Made by a program: the position numbers and the translations under genes. Under the pieces are notes generated by a model. It was not told where the DNA came from and did no database searches. It saw nothing but the letters and a program-made list of their open reading frames with translations. Of a stretch of DNA of 64,000 nucleotides, positions 46,806 to 56,490 are shown piece after piece. This DNA comes from Blastomonas sp. (GTDB taxonomy: Bacteria; Pseudomonadota; Alphaproteobacteria; Sphingomonadales; Sphingomonadaceae). How positions within the stretch are numbered: position 1 is the stretch's first letter; every line of letters starts with the position of its first letter. Location: contig NZ_JAUCZC010000005.1 in assembly GCF_030373265.1 (NCBI RefSeq), positions 62,001-126,000 of the forward strand, given 5' to 3'.

Positions 46806-49643
46806 ATGGTTTTGAGGCGGGTTGGGTTTAATCGTGCAGCATTGAAGTGCGGATCGGCGCTTCTGCTTTCCATGGCCGTGACTGGAACTGCGTTCGCGCA
46901 GGACCAGGCAGATAGCGAAGAAGGCGGTTCGATCGTGGTGACCGGTTCGCGCATTCCGCGTCCGGACGTTGAATCCAACAGCCCGGTGAACGTCATCGGC
47001 GAAGAGGAAATCAAGCTTTCGGTGACTGTCGAAAGCGAGCAGCTGCTCAATGCGCTGCCGCAAGCGGTCGCAGGCGCCGGTGCACAGTCCAACTCGGGCA
47101 ACCTCTCGGCAACCGTCAACCTGCGTGGCCTTGGACCGGTGCGCACCCTGGTGCTGCAGAACGGCCGCCGCGTTGTCGGCGCGTCGCAGGACGGCGTGGT
47201 CGATCTCAACATGATCCCGCCCTCGCTGGTGTCTCGCATTGAAGTCGTGACGGGTGGCGCTTCGGCGGTGTACGGTTCGGACGCGATGGCCGGTGTCGTC
47301 AACTTCGTGATGAAGGATGACTTCGAGGGCTTTGAGATCGGCGGCTTTTACGGCATCAGCGACGAAGGCGATGCCGCGCGCTACAATGTGGAATTCACCG
47401 CTGGTGGCAACTTCGCCGATGGACGCGGCAACATCGTGTTCCATGGCAGCTATTTTGATCGCGCTCAGGTGCGGGGCGCGCAGCGCGACCACGCGACCGT
47501 GTTCCTCGCCGATGCCATCGTCAACGGCCAGCCGACGCTGGTTCCGGCCGGCAATGGCGTAACGCCGCAGGGCACCATCTTCAGCCCTCAGCTCGTCGGA
47601 TTGCGCGACCGTGCCGGGACCGCGATCGGCACCGCAGGCATCTTCTTCGCACCCGAAGGCTGGCGCGCCTATCGTGGGTCCGATGGGTTCAACGACCGTC
47701 CGTTCACCAACCTGCAGATGCCGATGCAGCGCTGGCAGGCGTCGGTGCTGGGTCATTATGAAATGACCGATGCGATCACCGCGTTCTGGGAAGGCTCCTA
47801 CGTCCGCAGCAAGATCAATTCGACCCTGGGCGCGGTGCCGATGAGCAGCTCGGGCTTCATCCCCGGTTTCCAGCTCGATCTGCGCAATCCCTATCTCGAT
47901 CCCTCGTTGCGCGAGTTCCTGCGCGTCAACCTCGATGCTGACGGCAACAACCTGGTCCCGGTCAACATCAACCGGCGCCTGCTCGATGCCGGCGATCGCA
48001 CCAGCGACCAGACCCGCGATTTCTATCGCTTCGTGCTGGGCCTGAAGGGCGACCTGACCAGCCAGCTGAAGTGGGAAGTGTTCTACAATCAGGGCGAAAA
48101 CACGATCACCGACGTCCAGGGCGGCGGCGTGCTGATCGACAACTTCGCCAACAGCTTCCTGACCAACCCGGCCAACCCTTTCGATTGCGCTGTTGCCGAT
48201 CCGCGGTGCGTCACGATCAATCCCTTTGGCTTCGGTTCGCTGACCCCTCAAATGATCGACTATATCTCGACCGAGCTGACCAACATCACCAACGTCAAGC
48301 AGAGGCAGATCGGCGGCAGCATCACCGGTTCGCTGTTCTCGCTGCCTGCCGGCGATGTCGGCATTTCGGTGGGTGCGGAATATCGCAAGGAAAGTTCGCA
48401 GTTCGATCCTGACCAGCTCTACGTGCAGGGCAAGGCGCTGTCGCGTTCGGCGGGTCTCAGCCCCACGGGCGGTTCGTTCGACGTCGCCGAAGTCTATGGC
48501 GAAGTCTATGTGCCGATCCTCGCCGACACCCCCGGCTTCGAGTTGGTGGCCTTTGAAGGCGGCGCACGCTATTCGGATTACTCGACCGCGGGCAAGGTCT
48601 TCTCGTACAAACTGGGCGGCGAATATTCGCCTTTCGAAGGCCTGAAGTTCCGCGGCCTTTACCAGCGTGCGGTGCGCGCGCCGAACGTGGTCGAATTGTT
48701 CTCGGGAGCCACCAACACTGCGCCGCAGGCGGTCGATTTCTGCAACGCCGATGCCGGTCGTACCGCTGCAGAACGAGACTTCTGCATCACCGCGCTGCGT
48801 GTTCCGGCCAGCGTTATCGATGTGTTCCAGCAGGAGAACCAGCAGATCCGCGCGGTGACGGGCGGAAACCCCAATCTGCAGGAAGAAACGTCGGATACCT
48901 GGTCGGTCGGTGCAGTGATCCGCCCGGCCTTCATCCCCAATCTGCAGCTCACGGTCGATTACTACAACATCAAGATCGACCAGGCGATCGGATCGTTCGG
49001 CGGTGGTCTCCAGGCGGTGATCACGGCGTGCAACGCCAATCTGTCGCTCACCAACATCTTCTGTCAGCCGCTGGCCAATCGCACGCCAGACGGTCAGCTG
49101 ATCGATGTGCCGCTGCTCAACGCCAATATCGCCAAGCTGGAAACCTCGGGCGTCGATTTCCGTCTCGATTACCGGCACCAGATCGGGGAAGCGGGCAGCA
49201 TCAATTACTTCATCGCGGGGAGCTATCTCATCGATGCGATCACGCAGGGAAGCCCGGCAGTCAACCCGGTCAACTGCGCGGGCTATATCGGCGGCGGCAG
49301 CTGCACCACGGCGAACCCGACCTGGCGCTTCACCCAGCGCCTAACTTGGGCCACGGATTCGTTGCAGGTCTCGCTCCGGCATCGTTACCTGGGGTCGACC
49401 ACGGATGGCCGCATTGCCGGTGCGATCGCGTCAGGCATCACGCCTCCGCGGCTGGCTCGTCCAGAAACCGGTGATGTGCATTACTTCGACCTCAGCGCCA
49501 ATCTGGACGTGACCGAAACGTTCAGCTTCTTCGGGTCGATCGACAACCTGCTGGATCGTGATCCGCCGTTCTATCTCTTCGAGCGGGAAACCTTCGATGC
49601 GATCGGTCGTCGCTTCACGGTTGGTTTCAGGGCCAACTTCTGA
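46806..49643 (+). CDS. TonB-dependent outer-membrane receptor
   Basis: A 945-residue receptor. After a signal peptide (ending near GTAFAQ) comes the TonB-box/plug region (GGSIVVTGSRIPRPDVESNS, then SATVNLRGLG, VLQNGRRVVG and RIEVVTGGASAVYGSDAMAG) and a 22-strand barrel ending in the aromatic GRRFTVGFRANF. It resembles oligopeptide/saccharide receptors of sphingomonads and Caulobacter rather than siderophore receptors, but the ligand is inferred only from the downstream peptidases. GGGAG precedes the ATG. Confidence 0.95.
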   Translation: MVLRRVGFNRAALKCGSALLLSMAVTGTAFAQDQADSEEGGSIVVTGSRIPRPDVESNSPVNVIGEEEIKLSVTVESEQLLNALPQAVAGAGAQSNSGNLSATVNLRGLGPVRTLVLQNGRRVVGASQDGVVDLNMIPPSLVSRIEVVTGGASAVYGSDAMAGVVNFVMKDDFEGFEIGGFYGISDEGDAARYNVEFTAGGNFADGRGNIVFHGSYFDRAQVRGAQRDHATVFLADAIVNGQPTLVPAGNGVTPQGTIFSPQLVGLRDRAGTAIGTAGIFFAPEGWRAYRGSDGFNDRPFTNLQMPMQRWQASVLGHYEMTDAITAFWEGSYVRSKINSTLGAVPMSSSGFIPGFQLDLRNPYLDPSLREFLRVNLDADGNNLVPVNINRRLLDAGDRTSDQTRDFYRFVLGLKGDLTSQLKWEVFYNQGENTITDVQGGGVLIDNFANSFLTNPANPFDCAVADPRCVTINPFGFGSLTPQMIDYISTELTNITNVKQRQIGGSITGSLFSLPAGDVGISVGAEYRKESSQFDPDQLYVQGKALSRSAGLSPTGGSFDVAEVYGEVYVPILADTPGFELVAFEGGARYSDYSTAGKVFSYKLGGEYSPFEGLKFRGLYQRAVRAPNVVELFSGATNTAPQAVDFCNADAGRTAAERDFCITALRVPASVIDVFQQENQQIRAVTGGNPNLQEETSDTWSVGAVIRPAFIPNLQLTVDYYNIKIDQAIGSFGGGLQAVITACNANLSLTNIFCQPLANRTPDGQLIDVPLLNANIAKLETSGVDFRLDYRHQIGEAGSINYFIAGSYLIDAITQGSPAVNPVNCAGYIGGGSCTTANPTWRFTQRLTWATDSLQVSLRHRYLGSTTDGRIAGAIASGITPPRLARPETGDVHYFDLSANLDVTETFSFFGSIDNLLDRDPPFYLFERETFDAIGRRFTVGFRANF

Positions 49644-49652
49644 GTGGTAACG

Positions 49653-49689
49653 CGTGGACCGCGGCGGCATTGTGTCGTCGCGGTCCACG
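49653..49689 (+). promoter_or_regulatory. Intercistronic hairpin between receptor and S9 peptidase genes
   Basis: CGTGGACCGCG and CGCGGTCCACG form a perfect 11-bp stem 10 bases after the receptor stop. There is no poly-T run, so it probably stabilises the receptor mRNA or partly limits read-through rather than ending transcription. Confidence 0.6.
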
Positions 49690-49728
49690 GGTCGCATTCA
49701 ATGACAAGCAAAGCTGGGGTTGCGTTAC

Positions 49729-51963
49729 ATGAAGAGATCAGGTGTGCTCAGGGTCGCCACGGCAGCGGTGGCGCTGCTGATGTCGACGTCGGTTTTGGCG
49801 CAGGACCGGCCCTGGCCGCACGCTCCTGTCCATGGCGGTGCAGACGTTGCGGGCACCTCGCTATCGATCGATGAACTCTACCAGCCCAAAAGCCTGATCG
49901 GCACCTCGCCCGAAGGATATAGTTGGTCGCGCGACGGCAGCACGGTTCTGTTCCTGTGGAACGACGAGGGCCACAGCTATCGGGACATCTGGTCCTATTC
50001 TCCCAAGACCGGAAAGAAGACCCGGCTCACCTTTCTGGGCCGGGACAGCAAGCCGGAGGCCGAGCAGAAGGGCATCGCACAGGCGGTGCAGCTTAGCGGT
50101 GGTCGGGTCGCCTTCACCCTTGGCGGCCAGTTGCATATCCGCAGCGCGGCGGGAGCCATTACCAAGGTGGAAACCGACAAGCAGGCGATCCGCAAGCTGG
50201 TCGTTTCCCCCGATGGCAGCCGGCTGGCCTTCATCGCGGGCAACACCGCCGACACCCGCAACCGGGTCACCCTTGGCGGTGTGTTGTGGGTCCGTGACGT
50301 AACGGCCACCGACGACAAGACCGCGGTCCGGGTCGCCGGCAACGACGATCCCAAAATCTATATCGATGACTATCACTGGTCGGCGGACGGCAAGGCGATC
50401 GCGTTTCAGCAATCCGACGATCGCGCGATGCCCGAACGCGACATCTTTTATTACGCCAAGGGCGAACTGCAGAACAACCGCGTGATCCGCGCTTTTCCCG
50501 GTGACGAAACCACCAAGGCCAGCGTGGGGGTCGTCGACCTGGCATCGGGCACCATCCGAATGTTCGACCGGCCCGACCCCAAGCATCACGTCTGGGGCTT
50601 TGGACTGTCAAGCGACGGCAAGCGGGTGTTCGTCAGCGGATCGGACATGGAGGCCAACGAGCACACGATCTACGTCTATGACGTGGCCACGGGGGCTCGC
50701 GAAACCTTTTATCAACTGCGCGAGCCCAAGCATCTGCGCCCCGACTGGCAGGTCGCCTGGGCGCCGGGCGATGACGGGCTGATCATTCTCACCGACCGCG
50801 ATGGCTGGCTGCACCTCTATCATCAGCGCGCAGCGGGCGAGACACCGCGGCAGATCACTAGAGGCGAATGGGAAATCGCTTCGTTCGAGGTCGATGACGC
50901 CCGCGGCCAGATCTATTTCACCGCCAACAAGTCCTATCTCTCGGATCGCCAGATCTACCGCGTCCCGGTAGCCGGCGGTGCGGTGCAGCAGATCAGCGGT
51001 CAGGCCGCAGGCACGCATGAGCCGGTCTACTCGCCCGATTTTCGGCATGTCGCCGACTGGTACAGCAACGATACCACGCCGCCCGAACTGTATCTGATCG
51101 ATACCGCCAAGCCGGCCAAGGTTGCGCAGGTGACCAAGTCGCCCTTGCCGGCCTTCTACCGGCAGACCTGGGCGAACGTTGGCTACGCCGAATTTCCGAG
51201 CCACGTCGATGGCGTGAACCTCGTCGCGCGGCTGAGCCTGCCCGCCAATTACGACCCGGCGAAGAAATATCCGGTGATCGTCGGTTCGGTCTATTCGGAT
51301 GCGGTGCGCAACCAGTGGGGCGGTCGCCGGGCCCATCCCACCTGGGGGCTCGACCAGTATTTCGTCGCGCAGGGCTACATCGTGCTCAACGTCAATATTC
51401 GCGGATCGTGGGGGCAGGGGCGCGACCATAACCAGACGCAGCACCACAGCTACGGCGAAACCGACATCAACGATCTGGAAAGCGGCGTGCGTTTTCTGGT
51501 CGACAAGGGCTATGCCGATCCCAAGCGCATCGGCATCTGGGGCTCCAGCTACGGCGGGCTGATGACGATCATGTCGCTGTCCAAGAAGCCCGGCGTCTAT
51601 GCTGCCGGCATCGCGGGCGCGCCGGCCACCAATGTCTGGCACGCGTATCCTGGGCAGATGTGGATCATGGGCCCGCCCACCGGTGATGACATGCCCGGTC
51701 GCTACGAAGCGCAGTCAGCGCTGTATCAGGCCAAGGGGATTCAGGACCCGTTGATGATCATCCATGGCACGCGCGACCCGGTTGTGCTGTATTCGGACAC
51801 GATCGCGCTGGCAGAAGGCATGATCGACCGCGAGCAGATGTTCGAACTGGTGACGCTGCCTGGCGCCAACCACGGCTGGGCCGGCGACAACCTGCGCCAG
51901 ACGCGGTTCGCCTTCAAGAAGATGGTCGATTTCTTCGATCGCAACGTCAAGAACAGGAAATAG
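49729..51963 (+). CDS. Exported S9-family prolyl oligopeptidase-like peptidase
   Basis: A 744-residue periplasmic serine peptidase. Signal peptide MKRSGVLRVATAAVALLMST, then a beta-propeller (DPP IV-type N domain, residues about 50-460) and an alpha/beta-hydrolase domain. The triad is Ser607 (GIWGSSYGG), Asp683 (HGTRDPVV) and His715 (GANHGW). The family removes dipeptides or opens cyclic or lasso peptides; lasso isopeptidases of sphingomonads are S9 enzymes next to TonB receptors, yet no lasso precursor or maturation genes are present. ATG 49729 follows a GGGG. The next gene starts one base after its stop. Confidence 0.93.
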   Translation: MKRSGVLRVATAAVALLMSTSVLAQDRPWPHAPVHGGADVAGTSLSIDELYQPKSLIGTSPEGYSWSRDGSTVLFLWNDEGHSYRDIWSYSPKTGKKTRLTFLGRDSKPEAEQKGIAQAVQLSGGRVAFTLGGQLHIRSAAGAITKVETDKQAIRKLVVSPDGSRLAFIAGNTADTRNRVTLGGVLWVRDVTATDDKTAVRVAGNDDPKIYIDDYHWSADGKAIAFQQSDDRAMPERDIFYYAKGELQNNRVIRAFPGDETTKASVGVVDLASGTIRMFDRPDPKHHVWGFGLSSDGKRVFVSGSDMEANEHTIYVYDVATGARETFYQLREPKHLRPDWQVAWAPGDDGLIILTDRDGWLHLYHQRAAGETPRQITRGEWEIASFEVDDARGQIYFTANKSYLSDRQIYRVPVAGGAVQQISGQAAGTHEPVYSPDFRHVADWYSNDTTPPELYLIDTAKPAKVAQVTKSPLPAFYRQTWANVGYAEFPSHVDGVNLVARLSLPANYDPAKKYPVIVGSVYSDAVRNQWGGRRAHPTWGLDQYFVAQGYIVLNVNIRGSWGQGRDHNQTQHHSYGETDINDLESGVRFLVDKGYADPKRIGIWGSSYGGLMTIMSLSKKPGVYAAGIAGAPATNVWHAYPGQMWIMGPPTGDDMPGRYEAQSALYQAKGIQDPLMIIHGTRDPVVLYSDTIALAEGMIDREQMFELVTLPGANHGWAGDNLRQTRFAFKKMVDFFDRNVKNRK

Positions 51964-51964
51964 A

Positions 51965-53638
51965 ATGCTGAGGCGGGCTATTCTGGGAATGATCGGGGCG
52001 GCAGCATTGGGGTCGGCGCAGTGTGCGCTGGCACAGGCAGAGGTGCAGCAACTCGGCGCGGACTTCTGGACCTGGCGGTCCAAAACCCAGCCTGCGACCA
52101 GCGACGACATTCCCCGCATCGTGCGGCCGCAAGGCTGGACGCCCGACTGGTCGGCCGCCGCGGTGGCCGAACAGCGCAAGACGCTCGCCGGGTTCGAAGC
52201 TAAATGGAAGGCGCTGGCCGACCGGCCGCAGACGGTCAGCGAGAAAGTGGACTACCGCCTGGTGGGTTCGGCCTTTGCGCGCGTCCACTGGGAGCTCGAT
52301 CACGTCGCAGCCTGGCGTCGCCAGCCGCATTTCTATGTCGCACAGGCGCTGACGCCGGTGTTCGAGGTTCTGCTGCCGCCGCCGCCGGTGGAAAGCGCGC
52401 GGGTGGATCAGGTCATCCGATTGCTCGACAATGCGCCAGCGGTGCTGGCGGCAGGGCAGGTCAATCTCGATGACATGCGGGGGCCGTTTGTCGATGCTGC
52501 CTTGGGCCAGATCGCGATCGTTCCGCAGAGCCTGCGCGACATGGAGCGCGGGCTGCAGGCCCATGCCAATGCTGCGCAGCGCAAGCGCCTGAACACGGCG
52601 GTCGAAAAATCGATCACGGCTTTTGCGGCGTTTGGCCGGTTCCTCGAAGCGCAAAAGGGCAAGCTTCCCGGCGAGACGGCGGTCGGTTCCGAAAGCTATC
52701 AGTATTTCCTCAGCAATGTTGCGCTGTACCCTTACACGCCCGACCAGCTTGCGCTGATGGGGCGGCAGGAATGGGCGCGGGCGGTGCAGTTCGAGGAGCT
52801 CGAGCGCAACCGCAACGCCGGGATGGCCGAGCTTCCGATCGGTCCCTCGATCGATGCAGTGATCGGCAAGCTGGCGGAGGACGAGCGCGATATCCGCACT
52901 TTCCTGCGCGACCGCAAGCTGCTGACCGTGCCTGACTGGGCCGGGCACTATAACGCGCTGCCGTTTCCGGCGTATCTCGCGCCGATCGGCTGGCTGGGCC
53001 GCACGTTCGATCTGACGGACCGGACAAGGGTGGGGCAGAATGCCACGGTCTATCTGCCCGAGCCTTCGCCGAACCTGGGCTATTTCAATCTTTCGATCAC
53101 CCGCGATCCGCGGCCGATCATCGTCCATGAAGGCGTTCCGGGGCACTTCTTCCAACTGACCGTGAGCTGGAGGCATCCCAGTCCGCTGCGGCGTCATTAT
53201 TACGACAGCGGGGCCAACGAGGGCACGGGCTTCTATGCCGAAGAGATGATGTTGCAGGCAGGTCTCTGGGCCGATGCCCCCAAAACGCGCGAAGTGATCT
53301 ACAATTTCGCTCGGTTGCGTGCGCTCAGGGTCGAGGTCGATGTCAAGCTGGCAACGGGCGCGTTCACCATCGATCAGGCCGCCGACTATCTCGAGGCGAT
53401 GGTGCCGATGGACCGCGAGACCGCGCACGAGGAAGCGGTGTTTTTCGCAGCCTCGCCGGGACAGGCGATCAGCTATCAGATCGGCAAGCTGCAGACCTCT
53501 GAATTTCTCGCCGAAGCGCGGGTGGCCGAGGGCAAGGCCTTCGACCTGCGCCGCTTTCACGACTTTCTCTGGCTGAACGGCAATGTGCCGATCGCACTCC
53601 AGAAGGAAGAATATCTCGCCACCGTCGGCGGACAGTAA
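51965..53638 (+). CDS. DUF885 family exported metallopeptidase (intact)
   Basis: A 557-residue protein with signal peptide (MLRRAILGMIGAAALGSAQ to ALAQ). The metallopeptidase motif HEGVPGH (His388, Glu389, His394) and the downstream Glu419 (ANEGTGFYAEE) are complete. It is one base after the S9 gene, so the two are cotranscribed and probably act in turn on the same imported peptide in the periplasm. Specificity is unknown. Confidence 0.9.
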   Translation: MLRRAILGMIGAAALGSAQCALAQAEVQQLGADFWTWRSKTQPATSDDIPRIVRPQGWTPDWSAAAVAEQRKTLAGFEAKWKALADRPQTVSEKVDYRLVGSAFARVHWELDHVAAWRRQPHFYVAQALTPVFEVLLPPPPVESARVDQVIRLLDNAPAVLAAGQVNLDDMRGPFVDAALGQIAIVPQSLRDMERGLQAHANAAQRKRLNTAVEKSITAFAAFGRFLEAQKGKLPGETAVGSESYQYFLSNVALYPYTPDQLALMGRQEWARAVQFEELERNRNAGMAELPIGPSIDAVIGKLAEDERDIRTFLRDRKLLTVPDWAGHYNALPFPAYLAPIGWLGRTFDLTDRTRVGQNATVYLPEPSPNLGYFNLSITRDPRPIIVHEGVPGHFFQLTVSWRHPSPLRRHYYDSGANEGTGFYAEEMMLQAGLWADAPKTREVIYNFARLRALRVEVDVKLATGAFTIDQAADYLEAMVPMDRETAHEEAVFFAASPGQAISYQIGKLQTSEFLAEARVAEGKAFDLRRFHDFLWLNGNVPIALQKEEYLATVGGQ

Positions 53639-53647
53639 GGGAACGAC

Positions 53648-54127
53648 ATGCGCATCATCAAACTGGTCGAGCCGCAATCGGGCCTGTCTGCTCGCTGCAG
53701 GCTGCTCGACGATGTAGCTCCGATATCGGCTGCGTTCCTGTGGGATCTGGCCGAACGCAAAGCGGGCTTCGAAGCGCTGCATGCGATCTGGACCGGGCCG
53801 GAAATCTCTGTGCCGATGCCTGCCAGCACTCTGCCTAAAGGCATGGCGCAACCGGTCATTCCGGCAGAAAATGCGACGTCCTATCCCGATAGCGGCGACA
53901 TCGTGCTGGCCTATCTGGGCGCGGGCAGCACCAAGGGGCTGCCGCCGGGCGACTTTTACGACATCGGCCTGTTCTATGGCAGCGGTGGCCGCCTGCTGAT
54001 GCCCTTCGGCTGGATCCAGGCGAACGTCTGTGCGCGCATTCTGGACGAGGATATGGCCAAGGCGCAGGCGGATTGCCGCACGATCCGGCGCAACGGCGCC
54101 TGCACGCTGTCGCTTGAAACCGCATAA
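53648..54127 (+). CDS. DUF3830 family protein (cyclophilin-like fold)
   Basis: A 159-residue cytoplasmic protein of unknown activity. Features shared with DUF3830 are the LLDDVAPISAAFLWDLAE start, the HAIWTGPEISVPMP strand, ENATSYPDSGDIVLAYLG and LLMPFGWIQANVCARI. Some cyclophilin-like small proteins are subunits of amide- or hydantoin-processing enzymes, so a role in amide metabolism is possible. It is nine bases after the DUF885 gene and 13 before the transporter gene. Confidence 0.82.
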   Translation: MRIIKLVEPQSGLSARCRLLDDVAPISAAFLWDLAERKAGFEALHAIWTGPEISVPMPASTLPKGMAQPVIPAENATSYPDSGDIVLAYLGAGSTKGLPPGDFYDIGLFYGSGGRLLMPFGWIQANVCARILDEDMAKAQADCRTIRRNGACTLSLETA

Positions 54128-54140
54128 GGGACGCTGAGCT

Positions 54141-55040
54141 ATGTCCTATGCTGATCTGATGGCGTTGCTGGGCAACTGGCTGCTGCCTGGGTCGCTGGTG
54201 GCGATCATGGCCTCGATGGGGCTGTCGCTGACCGCAGACGATTTTCGCCAGGTGTTTCGCAACCGTCGCGCACTGATTTTCGGCGTGTGCTCGATGCTGA
54301 TCGTTCCTCCGGCGATCGGCATCACCCTGGCGCTGACGGTCGCGCCAACGGCGGCACTGGCGGTGGGCTTCGTCCTGCTGGCAACGACGCCCGGGGGCAT
54401 GCTGTCCAACCTGTTCACCGATATGGCCAAGGGCGATCTGGCGCTGTCGATGTCGATGACGCTGATCCTCAGCATGGTCTACATCTTCGTCGTGCCCTTT
54501 TACGCGCATTTCGCTCTGCTGCATTTCATGGGGCTTGAGGCCGACGTGAAGGTGCCTTTGGCGTCGTTCTTCTGGGATATCTTCTCGATCACGGTGCTTC
54601 CTGCGGCGACCGGCTTTGCCGTGCGCGCGTGGAAGCCTGAGTTTGCCATCTGGTTCAAGCGCTACCTCAAGAACATCGCGACGATCGTGCTGTTCAGCGC
54701 GTTCGGTGTCATTCTGTATGATCAGGTCCCGGTGCTGCGCGAAAATCTGGGTGCGCTGTTCTGGATCACGGTCACCCTCAACGTGGTGATGGTGGCGGTG
54801 GTGATGACCATCGTGCGCTTTGCCGGCTTCACCCATCGCGAGAACGTCGCGATCGGGATCGAGCATCTCATGCGGCAGGAGGGAACCGCGATCTTCATCG
54901 CTGTCTCGATTGTCGGCAACAACGAGATGTCGCTGCCGATGATCATGAACACGCCCGTCGCTTTGTGCGTTGTCATGCTGTTCGTCGCCGTGGCGCGGCG
55001 GACGGCGCGTGACCCGCAGCCCCAACCCGCCGCCATCTGA
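54141..55040 (+). CDS. BASS-family (bile acid:sodium symporter) transporter
   Basis: A 299-residue inner-membrane carrier with about nine to ten helices. ATTPGGMLSNLFTDMAKGDLALSMSMT matches the conserved core of sodium-coupled organic-anion carriers, with crossover GIEHLMRQEGTAIFIAVSI near the end. It would import the small organic product of the periplasmic peptidases. Substrate is inferred; the family moves bile acids, pantoate, pyruvate and other carboxylates. Confidence 0.9.
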   Translation: MSYADLMALLGNWLLPGSLVAIMASMGLSLTADDFRQVFRNRRALIFGVCSMLIVPPAIGITLALTVAPTAALAVGFVLLATTPGGMLSNLFTDMAKGDLALSMSMTLILSMVYIFVVPFYAHFALLHFMGLEADVKVPLASFFWDIFSITVLPAATGFAVRAWKPEFAIWFKRYLKNIATIVLFSAFGVILYDQVPVLRENLGALFWITVTLNVVMVAVVMTIVRFAGFTHRENVAIGIEHLMRQEGTAIFIAVSIVGNNEMSLPMIMNTPVALCVVMLFVAVARRTARDPQPQPAAI

Positions 55041-55180
55041 ACCTTGACGCTTTCACCGCCCATCGATTGGGCGAACAGGATACTCGCCACTATGACCTTG
55101 TCCAAATCGGTGGATGTTGCGGACACGATCCGCTTCCGCCGTGCCTCTGCCGTTACCGTCCTTTTGTCGGCGGGCAGCTG

Positions 55181-56479
55181 ATGAAGCACCAGACAATACC
55201 GCGTCAGCGGCCGAACACCCTGACCAGCCCGGTTTGGGCAGTGAATGCCGGACCCGCGCCCAGGGCCGACGTCCTTTCAGGCACGCACGAGACGGATGTG
55301 CTGGTCATCGGCGGCGGGATAGCAGGCATGACGACCGCGCTGCATCTGGCCGAAAAAGGTGTCGATGTACTGCTGGTGGAGGCGCAGCAGTTCGGGGATG
55401 GCGCGACCGGCCAAAGCGGCGGGATCGTCGCGCCCGATTACATCCGCCATACCCCCGAGACGATTCAGCCGGTCCTGGGCGAAGACGCAGGTGACCGGTT
55501 GACCGCCATGATCGGCGGGTCAGGTCGGCACGTGTTCGACCTGATCCATCGGCACGGCATTGAATGCGATGCGCGGCAGGATGGCTTCTACACCCCCGCG
55601 CACACCGATGCCTTGGCTGCGCAGCAGCAGGATTATGCCCGGCAGTGGAGTTCGCGCGGTCACAAGGTCAGCTTCATCGATGCGGCACACGCGCGCCGGT
55701 TCTTCGGGGCGGAGCGCTATTGCGGAGCGCTGCGGTTCGAGGAGGGCGGTGGTCTCAACCCGCTGGCGTTCGTCCGCGGTCTGGCGCGCGCAGCCCAGCG
55801 CAACGGGGCCCGGCTTCATGCAGGCAGCCCCGTCACGCGGCTTGAACGCAAGGACGGCTACTGGCTCTGCCGGACCCCGATCGGCACGGTCCGCGCCCAA
55901 CGGCTGGTGCTTGCGGCCAATGGCGGCAACGCGGCGCTGCATCCGGCGATGCGCAGGACCTCGCTTCCGCTGCATGTCTTCCAGTTCGCGTCGATGCCGC
56001 TGGATGCCGCCCAGCGCCAGACGATCCTGCCCAGGGGTGGCGCATTCACCGACAAGGTGCCCTATCTGTTCACCGCGCGGCTTGACGGCTTGGGGCACCT
56101 GATCTCGGCATTCCCGATGTCGTTCATGGTCAACGGTGACGCCGGCTATTATCGCGAGGCGCGCCGCCGTCTGAAGCAGCATTTCGGCGTCATGCCCGAG
56201 CCCGAGATCGACTATCTGTGGCGCGGACTGGCGTGGGTGAACACCTCGTTCCTACCCGAAATCTATGACCTCGGCGACCAGGCCATCGCAATCCAGGCCT
56301 GCAACGGGCGCGGCATCGCCACCAATACCGTGATCGGTTCGGAAGTGGCCACCATGCTGGCGACAGGTGACCGCGATGCCCTGTCCGTGCGTCCTCGCGC
56401 GCCGCAGCCAGTGCGTTTCCACGCTGGCGCTGCGCTGCTGCCCAGGTTGCTGATGTCGCTTGCGTATCTGACCAATTGA
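55181..56479 (+). CDS. FAD-dependent amine/amino acid oxidoreductase (DAO family)
   Basis: A 432-residue flavoprotein with dinucleotide motif VLVIGGGIAGMTTALHLAEKG (near residue 43), GDGATGQSGGIVAPD, RFEEGGGLNPLAFVRGLA and the C-terminal IQACNGRGIATNTVIGSEVA. The layout is that of PuuB/gamma-glutamylputrescine oxidase and D-amino acid dehydrogenases, which oxidise C-N bonds. It follows the transporter by 140 bp containing a small CGCCCA/TGGGCG hairpin (55057-55073). It ends 12 bp from the convergent marR gene. Confidence 0.88.
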   Translation: MKHQTIPRQRPNTLTSPVWAVNAGPAPRADVLSGTHETDVLVIGGGIAGMTTALHLAEKGVDVLLVEAQQFGDGATGQSGGIVAPDYIRHTPETIQPVLGEDAGDRLTAMIGGSGRHVFDLIHRHGIECDARQDGFYTPAHTDALAAQQQDYARQWSSRGHKVSFIDAAHARRFFGAERYCGALRFEEGGGLNPLAFVRGLARAAQRNGARLHAGSPVTRLERKDGYWLCRTPIGTVRAQRLVLAANGGNAALHPAMRRTSLPLHVFQFASMPLDAAQRQTILPRGGAFTDKVPYLFTARLDGLGHLISAFPMSFMVNGDAGYYREARRRLKQHFGVMPEPEIDYLWRGLAWVNTSFLPEIYDLGDQAIAIQACNGRGIATNTVIGSEVATMLATGDRDALSVRPRAPQPVRFHAGAALLPRLLMSLAYLTN

Positions 56480-56490
56480 GCGATCTGGGA

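Noticed and set aside
46791-49178. 795-codon open frame antisense to the TonB receptor gene
   Set aside because: Composition is that of antisense frames (rich in Arg, His, Asp), no motif; the receptor frame is complete with signal peptide and terminal aromatic strand.
46806-51963. Lasso peptide cluster (TonB receptor plus S9 isopeptidase)
   Set aside because: No short precursor gene and no B1/B2/C maturation genes are visible nearby; the partners are DUF885 and a transporter instead.
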